Assembly: GCF_002234675.1 (NCBI RefSeq)
Contig: NC_019876.2
Coordinates: 10,289,245-10,353,244 of the forward strand
Direction: 5' to 3'
Length of the DNA: 64,000 nucleotides
From: Oryzias latipes
Taxonomy: Eukaryota; Chordata; Actinopteri; Beloniformes; Adrianichthyidae
The translations under genes were made by a program, and so were the position numbers. Within the stretch, counting starts at the first letter, position 1, and each line of letters opens with the position of its first letter. Below the pieces are notes generated by a model. It saw nothing but the letters and a program-made list of their open reading frames with translations, was not told where the DNA came from and searched no databases. Of the stretch, positions 33,001 to 39,600 are shown piece by piece.

Positions 33001-34215
33001 AAAAGATCACTGGATCACTATTATCAATTTAAAAATTGATCAAAAGATGATTGGAGTGGGTCGTAAGCTTAGTTACTCAGGTCAAAAGATTGTATTTATT
33101 TATTTAATATAAAAAAAAGGACAATCATAAAAATTAACAAAAACAAAAGTGTCACCTGTCATCAGAGGAAGGCAGCAAAAAAAAAAAAAAAACTGTTTAC
33201 CGTTTAGGTTATGGCCCAAGGGTAGATTTGTGCGTCTACAGTAAGTATGAAGTTTTTCAGATTAAAGGCGCATGGTTTACTGCTTTGAATGCTGCAAAAT
33301 AGATTGTTCTGAATTCACGAACTGCATTAAACATGCATTTAACAGCAGCAACAAAACCTGCAAAGGTAAGATGAACTTAATGGTCCCATAAAAGAAAAAA
33401 AGAAAAAGATCTATTTGGGAGGCAAAACTCAAACATAAATCTAAATTAGACCATTGATTTTGTGCTTCAAAGTGCATCCAGAGAGTGTAAATAAGGTCGC
33501 AGCACATAGAAAAGTAACTCTTTGGCAGTAAAAAAAATTGATTAAAATCCTTCTTGATGTTCATAAACTTATCAGGTTAAACTAAAATTTTCAAACTTTT
33601 TAAAACTCAGCAAACCTTTAACTCACGAAGTCCAAGTTCTACTTGTGATCTTGTTTTGGTCCTAACAAGAGTTTGAAGAATAAGTCTGCTTGTTTGCAGC
33701 AGCGTGAGCACCCACATGTGGCTGATTTCCTTCTAAATACTGCTCTGCTTATTTGCTTGAAGCTCTGTAATGCATGATGGATTACACTGCCATGAGCCTC
33801 GCACTCTCTCTTAGCCTTGACCATATAAGGGTGCTGGAGAATCTCTCACCAAAACATGGCCAATGCGCACAAAAATGCACTCTGAAGACTGTCCCATTCT
33901 GGTTTTCAGTCAAGAAAAGGCCTTTTTTTTCTAATTTTGGAAATTCCAAACATTTCTGTCAGGTATGAAACTACCCACAGGTAACAAAATAACTAATAAA
34001 AACTAGAAATACAACTTAATGACTATTTGGATGGCAAATTTCAAGAAAAATAAACATTTTTTGTATTCAGTTGCGCTTTAAACCGAGACGGACGCACATA
34101 TGCATACCTGGGAGACCAGAAAAGACCTTTGGTTGTCAACTTCTCCCTCTGCCAGGGAGAATCCCCAGGGTGCAGCTCCGCTCAGCGTTACGCAGACGTA
34201 ATCTCCAGTGCCCAT
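17359..34215 (-). CDS. synpo2: Synaptopodin-2 (myopodin), PDZ-containing isoform
   Basis: Actin-bundling Z-disc and adhesion protein that binds alpha-actinin and filamin C and takes part in chaperone-assisted autophagy of filamin. Coding exons in order: 34108-34215, 24887-25038, 22411-23171, 17359-21089, giving 4,752 nt or 1,583 residues. Joints are phase-perfect: VSQ|VEQ, AG|A, C|GA. The PDZ domain spans residues about 6-86 (MGTGDYVCVTLSGAAPWGF to SLQLCLKR). Family blocks follow: KPSKHHARHARLRRK, KEAKSKCKRIALLLTAAP, KGVLMFKKHRQRAKKYTLVS, GKGALMFAQRRLRMDEI, PNPELLNLLN, EEDYLSLGAEACNFLQ, RQSRMEKFVVDSETV, and LNVIDVMKHQPYQLDSSLF near the C-terminus. The protein is about 320-490 residues longer than the human isoforms, mostly from the Gln-rich and Trp-repeat segments. 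The start is the Met of MGTGDY, matching human; an upstream in-frame Met (MEVISAQ) exists but is not conserved. Confidence 0.95.
18430..19505 (-). repeat. synpo2: Coding tryptophan-repeat array in Synpo2
   Basis: Within the giant exon, 24 Trp residues occur in about 360 residues. They are spaced mostly 8-19 apart in linkers made of Gln, Pro, Ser and Thr; the commonest node is PPW(V/I)Q. The DNA is a diverged minisatellite-like coding repeat (CCACCNTGGGTTCAA-type nodes on the coding strand). Human SYNPO2 has only a short stretch with a few Trp at the corresponding place. No known domain is recognised. Confidence 0.8.
20300..20500 (-). repeat. synpo2: Polyglutamine / Gln-Tyr tract in Synpo2
   Basis: About 70 residues dominated by Gln with interspersed Tyr; the longest pure run is about 11 Gln. 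Codons mix CAG and CAA, so the tract is interrupted rather than a pure CAG repeat. The antisense strand reads as a Leu-rich open frame, which is an artefact. Confidence 0.85.
21090..22410 (-). other. synpo2 intron 3
   Basis: Intron between the linker exon (donor GCTC|gtgagt at 22410) and the giant exon. AT-rich; I see no repeat family or coding exon that I can name. Confidence 0.8.
22411..23171 (-). CDS. synpo2: synpo2 linker exon 3
   Basis: 761-nt exon, phase 2 in and phase 1 out. It encodes a low-complexity acidic/serine-rich linker beginning NVFIPAERLESEG and ending with the conserved SDSEGDQEKPSKHHARHAR, which joins LRRKDS in the next exon. The KPSKHHARHAR block is the conserved anchor to SYNPO2; the middle is variable between species. 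Acceptor: cttctttgacag at 23172 upward. Confidence 0.92.
23235..23740 (-). repeat. Dispersed repeat family A, reverse copy
   Basis: Reads in reverse: GGCATAATCATAATTAAAG, the GTGAATTTCTAAC block, TGCCATTTTTGCCGCACCGG (start of the family exon) and a tail with AAATTGTCGTAAATTAGGAGC. The coding exon is disrupted here. Confidence 0.6.
24050..24665 (+). repeat. Dispersed repeat family A, near-full-length copy
   Basis: Begins TTAAAGACCCACTCTGATCA and carries the family exon region around 24312-24450 (GGAGCTATCCAGCTGTAC, AGTGGATGCATCAGAATGGA) with frame-breaking changes. It ends in a diverged tail with ATGTCCTCCATCATGAGAAA. The right terminus is degenerate. Confidence 0.7.
24887..25038 (-). CDS. 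synpo2: synpo2 exon 2, second half of the PDZ domain
   Basis: 152-nt exon, phase 0 in and 2 out. It encodes VEQGGRAFLAGIQDGDVVVS and then INGKPCADLTLL ending LQLCLKR, i.e. the DGD turn, the strand-helix part and the end of the class I-like PDZ. Acceptor ctactgtttgcag; donor AAAG|gtagtt. Confidence 0.93.
25458..25652 (+). mobile_element. piggyBac-like MITE, copy 3 (family B)
   Basis: Most complete ends of the family: TTAACCCTTGTGCTATCC at the left and GATAGCACAAGGGTTAA at the right. The core is GTCCATGGATTACATGAAAT. It is inserted inside the larger transposon 25300-26313. Confidence 0.8.
25784..26118 (-). repeat. SINE/LINE-type retroelement fragment
   Basis: An AATAATAATAAT run and CTCAAAGCGCTTACAGTGTA at one end look like the reverse complement of a LINE 3' tail. 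The rest contains the widespread fish phrases GAAGTGTCTTGCCCAAGGAC and CTCAACCGCCTGAGCCACTG. The exact family is not named with confidence. Confidence 0.55.
26676..26755 (+). repeat. L2-type LINE 3' tail
   Basis: GCGAAGCGACCTTAGGCGTC, then AAAGGCGCCATATAAATC and an ATTATTATT tail. This is the typical 3' end of L2-clade elements and SINEs that share it. Confidence 0.55.
27595..27835 (+). repeat. V-SINE/LINE-type repeat
   Basis: Contains CCAGTCTGTTGCAGGGCCAC, CATGTTTTTGGACTGTGGGA and GAGAACATGCAAACTCCACA, phrases of a very common fish retroelement tail. It ends in short diverged sequence and has no coding capacity. Confidence 0.6.
27979..28181 (+). mobile_element. piggyBac-like MITE, copy 4 (family B), eroded left end
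   Basis: The left end is diverged (TTGTGCTATCCTATGACC, TTAA lost). The right end GATAGCACAAGGGTTA is intact, and the core TGTAATCCATGGACACCAGT is present. Confidence 0.7.
28678..28719 (-). CDS. Candidate alternative first exon of synpo2
   Basis: On the minus strand an ATG at 28717-28719 opens 14 codons, MARGDIPDKSILPK, followed at once by a consensus donor (AAG|gtgagg). The exon ends in phase 0, exactly what is needed to join exon 2 (VEQGG). Such a transcript would lack the first 36 residues and hence the GLGF-like loop of the PDZ. Alternative promoters of SYNPO2-family genes exist in mammals, but I do not recognise this peptide, so this is only a candidate. Confidence 0.3.
29490..29700 (+). 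repeat. Dispersed repeat, inverted partner of 48425-48660
   Basis: Shares AAGTGGTTACTATGAAGATA, GCCGCCATTTTGAAAAA and the TCAGCTAACGATGGCAGG-type segment, in opposite orientation, with the copy in sec24d intron 10. It has no coding capacity and its class is unknown. Confidence 0.45.
30020..30360 (+). repeat. Imperfect local direct repeat, period about 227 bp
   Basis: CTTCTTCAACACCGCTCATT at 30031 recurs as CTTCTTCAACACCACTCATT at 30258, with similar AATTAAA(A/G)TGA sequence after each. About one and a half units are present. Confidence 0.5.
30740..31300 (+). repeat. GC-richer block, probable dispersed repeat
   Basis: A compositionally distinct block ending AGCGTAATATGGGTCCTTTAA, a terminus type seen in fish non-autonomous elements. 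I cannot pair it with a clear left terminus. It has no conserved coding frame; the overlapping frames on both strands look like chance. Confidence 0.3.
32455..33065 (-). repeat. Dispersed repeat family A, best copy, with intact coding exon
   Basis: Reverse copy with recognisable ends (GATTGGAGTGGGTCGTAAGC at the right, ATTAAAGATTTGCTGATAAT at the left). On the minus strand an ATG at 32765-32767 opens a frame starting MASIIGAIQPYSFDPDTSSD, continuing through DEKNKDVHGSVCLQVDA to a GTGAGT donor near 32640. The QPYxFDP-type start resembles the N-terminus of fish proteins carrying a P2X7-like ballast domain; this link is from memory and weak. Confidence 0.6.
34108..34215 (-). CDS. synpo2: synpo2 exon 1, N-terminus and first half of the PDZ domain
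   Basis: ATG at 34213-34215, 36 codons, donor CCAG|gtatgc. It begins MGTGDYVCVTLSGAAPWGFS, matching human SYNPO2 (MGTGDFICISMTGGAPWGFR as I recall). PWGF is the carboxylate-binding loop of this PDZ class. The exon ends FLVSQ in phase 0. Confidence 0.95.
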
Positions 34216-35141
34216 GATGCGCAGCTCCTCAGCCAAACTTCCACAGCTCTGCGCAGAGATCACCTCCACCTCCCTACCGCTGCGTTATCCTCATCCTCTG
34301 AGTTCCAGTTGAGTCCTGCCCGCCTCTGAATGCGTCACGGCGCCGGACACGCCTGCAGAGGGTGCATGCAACCAGTGGTTTAACGCTCCAGATGCAGCCT
34401 TATCACGCTGCGCATCACCAAGCAGCACCATCAACTAAAGTTCAATTAATGCCCTTTTTTGTTAAACCTCAAAGCCTATAGAAACAGTATATTGAAATAA
34501 TGATAAAAACGTATTTTAAAACTTTTTGATTAACTTTCAGTTACCAAGGCAATAAGAAAACACAAATAGAAAACTGTGTATTTCTAAATGCAAAAAGAAC
34601 AGGTAATTTTCATTTAATTTTTTAATGAAACTCCTAATTCAAATAAAATTAAGATGGCGTTATTTTCATCATGCTGTGAAATAATATGTGCTTTTCAATC
34701 ACTAATTAGTAATGCTTCAAAAGTACTTTTATTATGTCCTGAGGCACCATTCAGCTCCACAGTCTTGCTGCTGACGTGTGTATGGGTACTCCTCGTTCAC
34801 GCATGCGTAAAGCTAATTCATAAAGCTGGAAGTAAATACAAAATGTCATCTTTTCAACATAAAACTAAGTCTCACTCCTGACTAAAGAAATGTTTACTTT
34901 GCAGCATTAAATAAAGCATTATGGAGTCACTATGTAACAAAATAATAATATAAATTTTAGTATAAACTCAATCTATTTTTTAAGGTTTTGTTATGTCGAA
35001 TAACAACGTTTATTTAATTTTGAGAAATCTTATTTTGAAATAATGCACCGGAAACAGAACCTTTCTCTTTAGAAAATTGACCGCAGTGATTTTACATCCG
35101 TCACACCTCCTACAGAGGGACACCGGTAATACGGAGGAGTT

Positions 35142-35149
35142 TGACGTGG
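35142..35149 (+). promoter_or_regulatory. UPRE/CRE-like motif TGACGTGG, copy 1
   Basis: TGACGTGG is the core recognised by XBP1 and related CREB3-type bZIP factors. It lies about 55-60 bp before the sec24d leader-exon donor, close to the probable start site. Creb3l2 (BBF2H7 in mammals) is known to control sec24d in zebrafish and mammals, so this is a strong candidate site. Confidence 0.6.
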
Positions 35150-35203
35150 CACTCCGCTTCCACTGAGGTCGACAGCCGCAAGAGGACTCCGCCGACGGTT
35201 CAG
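35150..35203 (+). other. sec24d: sec24d non-coding leader exon
   Basis: Ends with a perfect donor TTCAG|gtaagat (intron starts 35204). The 5' end is not visible; 35150 is a guess just after the UPRE-like motif. It splices to the ATG exon at 36610, possibly via the mini-exon at 35698-35717. Confidence 0.55.
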
Positions 35204-35509
35204 GTAAGATGGACACTAAAAACAACACAAATGATTCTCTATAATCGAATCATTTGACTTTTTTTCGTTTTATGACAAAGCAAAACTTTGTAAATATTTT
35301 CACACCGTTAGCAAGACGTTCTCATGGCTACTACTATTGTGGAGCAGTCAGAAGGTTTTTTTTTTTAAAAAAAAAGCTTTCATTTCAGCGATGTCATAAA
35401 AAAATGGAGGAGCTTACGTGCGGTTTTCCCCCTTCTCTTTTTTTAGTTAAGCTTTAAAGCAAACATGGTGTCGCCTCTTCTTGACTTAAATGACCATCAT
35501 AACGGTTCT

Positions 35510-35517
35510 TGACGTGG
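35510..35517 (+). promoter_or_regulatory. UPRE/CRE-like motif TGACGTGG, copy 2 (intron 1)
   Basis: Shares the 11-mer TTGACGTGGCA with copy 1, 368 bp downstream and in the same orientation. It lies in the first intron of sec24d, a usual place for proximal regulatory sites. Confidence 0.5.
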
Positions 35518-35697
35518 CAATTCTCGGAAGTTGAATTAACCTCTGGAGCTCAACATCCACCTTAATGTGTGGCCCTTTGGTTGTGTTGAATCTTTTATTT
35601 CGCTTTACTTTTAATGGCAATAAATAGACTTTTTAGACTACGTTGACACTCTAATTTGACATTATTCCTTATTTTTGCTGACTTTTTTCCCCCCCAG

Positions 35698-35717
35698 CTG
35701 GAATTGTTCTTAAAATG
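35698..35717 (+). other. Possible 20-nt mini-exon in sec24d intron 1
   Basis: A strong polypyrimidine tract and cag precede 20 nt ending AAAATG, followed by gtagga. If spliced to 36610, its ATG opens a frame (MIVKSHPSWHETSVTAHPTK) that runs directly into MSQQGY, adding 20 residues. There is no conservation evidence from memory; it may be chance. Confidence 0.2.
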
Positions 35718-36074
35718 GTAGGAATCGCTAGACTTTCAATAGTGGTTCAGTTTTTTTTTAAGGTTTGCTTTATCTCTTAATAAACAATGCCAAAGGTCCG
35801 TGTTGAAACACTGTGGTGATTGCATGAGGTCAAATATCACTTCTAGCTGCAGCTTGTAAACATGTGAGTCATAGAAAATAAGAATTTGATACTAAGAATC
35901 CAGCAGTAATTTTATTATTAGATTATTGTTTCCTATATTGATCTGTATCCCATAAATTGACTTTTGCCATTGGTTTATTGATAAATACAGTCATTTTCCA
36001 TGAATAAAGTGTATTTCTAGCACTAGTAAACACCCAAACAAGCTACTACAAGGACAAAAAATGTATCAAGAATT

Positions 36075-36580
36075 AGATTTTAGGTCTTTAAAGCTGCATT
36101 TCAGTGAAAACTACGTATAAAGTGTTCTTGTGGAATTTTTCATTTGATTGAGGACTCAATCAAATGAAGCTTAAAATTGCATTTCTGAGTGTTTCTTTAT
36201 TCAAATTGTTGTGAATCAGAAATGCTGTTTGAAGCTTCCTGCTCCGTTCCATTCTGATGCATCCAGTTGTAGACGATTAGATCCGTGTACGTCTTTGTTG
36301 TCCTCATCCGAGCTGACATCTAGGATCTGTTGCACCGGCAATGTTAAGTTCGGGGTGTGAAGGGGTGTAAGCTAGCGGTAGAATGTATAAACAGACTGAT
36401 GACGGAAAGTGGGGATGGGCTTACTTAGTGTTACCGGCCCTGCCTACAACTTAAGTGAATTCCTAATGACTTACTGCTGCTCTGCAGAAACGATGTCATA
36501 GAAAACAACACAGGTTTTTAAATTTTGGCTAAAAATGCTTTGAAAATCAATCAACAGATGATCAGAGTGGGTCTTTAAAT
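36075..36580 (-). repeat. Dispersed repeat family A, copy abutting the sec24d ATG exon
   Basis: Reverse copy: ATCAGAGTGGGTCTTTAA is the terminus at the right, the middle holds GTTGCACCGGCAATGTTAAG, and the left part holds AAGCTTAAAATTGCATTTCTG. It ends only about 30 bp before the acceptor of the first coding exon of sec24d (36610). Confidence 0.65.
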
Positions 36581-36666
36581 CTTAAAGTTCTTTACCTTTG
36601 CCTCCACAGATTGTCAAAAGTCATCCGTCTTGGCATGAGACATCAGTGACGGCCCATCCTACGAAA

Positions 36667-39600
36667 ATGAGCCAACAGGGTTATGTAGCTGCGCCCCCGT
36701 ACTCCCAGGCCCCGCCGGGAATGGGGGGCTACCAGGTTGGATACGCAGCCGGTCCGGCTCAGCCTCTTTATGGACACCATGGAGGAGCCCCCCACCCATT
36801 CAGTGCTCCAGCAGCAGGTACCGCCCTTTTCTTCTAGTATAAATGCCACTGTAAAAGTTTATCCTCCGACTTTTTGTTATAGATTTCAAAGCAGTCCTTT
36901 TTGGTGTGTTTGCATGTCAAGAATCAACTTTTTAGGAGCTTTTCTAGCCAACGAATGCTTAGGGTAATTGAATTCTAGAAATATAAACCCAACTACCTAC
37001 ACAAATCTATTGATACACAGTAGATACAGATTTTTTTTAAAATGGATAGAGAGGAAGACATGCACATTTATGGAACCAGGAATCTATAGAGATGTTTAAT
37101 TTTAGTTGTGGCAGAAGCTCTTCCATATTTAATGTGGCTTTCCTTTGATTTCTGGAATTTTGTTAGCACAGCAATAAAACGCACACGTGTCTGCTTCTGA
37201 CAGGAGGGGTGATGAAACCCCCAGGTTCCACAGCGGCTGGAATGGTTCCGCCTCCAGTGTCCAGTCAGTACAACCCAAATTATCAGCAGAATGGATAGAG
37301 AGGAAGACATGCACATTTATGGAACCAGGAATCTATAGAGATGTTTAATTTTAGTTGTGGCAGAAGCTCTTCCATATTTAATGTGGCTTTCCTTTGATTT
37401 CTGGAATTTTGTTAGCACAGCAATAAAACGCACACGTGTCTGCTTCTGACAGGAGGGGTGATGAAACCCCCAGGTTCCACAGCGGCTGGAATGGTTCCGC
37501 CTCCAGTGTCCAGTCAGTACAACCCAAATTATCAGCAGAATGGGTCTCATCAACAAAGGTACCGATCTTTATCCCACACAGGTTAACTGAACGCCCCTGG
37601 CTAAGGCGTGATTATCACGTGTTGTCTTAGCATCCTAATGATAACCGGTTCAATTTTGTTGTAGAAGCAAAACATTGTTTTTAAGAAGCTATAAAGTTGT
37701 TTGAAAGTAATTCCTTAAATTCCTATTTTAAAAGACACACATATTTGCTATCAAAGCATATTAATGCACCTCGCGGGAGCAACCGTCCCACGCGAAGCTT
37801 CCACGGCGTGTGTTAAGTAAGGGTTAATGGCAGACGAAGTTTGCATTATCAGAAATTATACCATGGTCCGGGTGAATACTCGATTCTGATTGGCTGCTGG
37901 GTGTGCGTTAAAACCTGATAACCGCACGGTGAGGACTGTAGCTTAAATGTTCTGTATTACTGCGCTGGCTCTTTAAAACAACCTTTTGCATCATTATTTG
38001 GACAAAAGCAAGCGGTAAGAGGTGAACTTTCTCTCTGAACGGATGCTTTATTCAACCCATCGGAAAGATCAGATATATACATATCGCCGAATCTTGACTG
38101 CAGCGGTCGTGCGGCGGAAAAAAAACAAGAATTAAGGACTAAAAACTGGTTAATATGTATTGCTTTTGTAAGTGACCATGGTATAAGCGGGTTAGTGGCC
38201 TTCGAAGTGTGCGTTATTACTTTTTAACGCACTTCGCGGAAGGCTTCCACAGCGTGTCTTAAAAAGTAATAATGCACACTTCATCGGCCATTAACCCTTA
38301 CACATCACGTTTGATGCAATTATGTTGAAAGAATAGTATTGTGTTTAGAAATGTTTAAGGTTATTTTGGAATAGAAGATACTACTGCTTAATTGATGCAG
38401 TTCTGTAAAGAAATTTGACCTGTCTTTACTACAAACCAGTTTTTAATCTCAACAGTCCAATAGTGTCATTTTTTTATAGATTTAATGTGGACTATGTATG
38501 TTTGGAACATCCCCCCACACTCACTGAATTCAGATTTGTCATTCAGACTTGAGGCTGGGTGTTTAATAGTAATGCTGCCTTTTCCATAATTATTACTGGA
38601 CTGTTGAGGGGGTCATTTCCTCCTGACTACCAGGAATGCACAGTTTTTTTGACAGTTGAACCTAAATATCTCCCAACCACTGCATACTACTGAATGAACT
38701 CCATTTGGTAACTACAGGACACATTTTGATGCTTTTCAGTGATGCCAAATGTGAAAGAGTGGGGCTCTGGGAATCGTAGTTTGATTTTCTACAAACAAAT
38801 AAGCTCCTTTTCACACAGCTTTTTTTCCGTCTCTTCCTGTTTTGAATAAACTATCTGAATAAAAAAATACTGATAAATGCAAATTTGAACCTAATTTTGT
38901 TTATATGTGTCCTCAATAATCAAAAAAATGCCACAGGATCATGTAAAAAACACACACACACCAAAAACACCATTTTCATCAGAGTGGGTCTCTAAAATTG
39001 GACACTTATCTTTTGTTGTAATCGTAATATATGAAAACTAAGACAACAAAAATAAAAAGAGTGTCAAACTATTGATGTATTTTTGTTAAACAGCAACAGT
39101 AATATGAAAAGAGAAAATACTAATGAAATGGTCTCCAATGCTGGAGAATTTACAATACAAGAAAAATTGAAGTCAGTTCAGGACAGGCAAACAATTTTTA
39201 TGGCTGATTCTCTATGACCTATTCTAGCACCCTGTCGGTTAGGGTTAATTATTCTAGGGTTAGGTTAGTGTTACGCATTCTATTTTTGTCTTTTTTGGTT
39301 TTCTTTCATTGTTTTCTCTATCAAAAAAAATAAATTATAATGGCTAAAGTTACATCACATTTTACAATCTAGACTCATTTTGTCTGTATTGAAAGCTGGC
39401 TTTTTTCAGGCAGAACTGTCTGTACACCGCTCACTGTTAACAGTCATTCAGTCATTCAGTCATTACACTTCTCAGGTACGCTGCCCCACCAGCTGTTTCT
39501 CATGGTCAGCCTCCACATGCACTGCCTTCCAGCATGGCCTCACCGGGCCCTCCCCCAACACAACAACTCACCAATCAGATGAGTGCTATGAATTTGGGCA

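Larger units (their letters stand above)
25039..34107 (-). other. synpo2 intron 1 (about 9 kb)
   Basis: Splits the PDZ domain. Contents: a nested transposon (25300-26313), a LINE-type tail (26676-26755), a V-SINE-like fragment (27595-27835), a family B MITE (27979-28181), a candidate alternative first exon (28678-28719), dispersed repeats at 29490-29700, 30020-30360 and 30740-31300, and a family A copy (32455-33065). No independent gene is recognised. Confidence 0.7.
34216..35203. promoter_or_regulatory. Head-to-head promoter region of synpo2 and sec24d
   Basis: The two genes diverge from here: the synpo2 ATG is at 34215 and the sec24d leader exon ends at 35203, a gap of under 1 kb. The divergent order is the same as in human. 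The synpo2 side is GC-richer and contains TGCGTCAC near 34330. The middle (34440-35040) is AT-rich. The sec24d side contains a UPRE-like motif at 35142. No TATA box is convincing. Confidence 0.6.
37559..39475 (+). other. sec24d intron with hairpin repeat and family A fragment
   Basis: Between the exons ending 37558 and starting 39476. It contains a repeat block 37765-38310 that ends in a long hairpin (see 38160-38310) and a family A fragment (38810-38995). The remainder is AT-rich and unremarkable. Confidence 0.7.

Noticed and set aside
36598..36666. Upstream ATG at 36598 as start of Sec24d
   Set aside because: Its first bases are the intron end (cctccacag acceptor at 36601-36609); MSQQGY at 36667 matches the family N-terminus.
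37068..37556. Two nearly identical minus-strand frames ([11 protein letters not shown] / [11 protein letters not shown])
   Set aside because: Produced by the 249-bp tandem duplication on the antisense strand of a sec24d exon; not genes.
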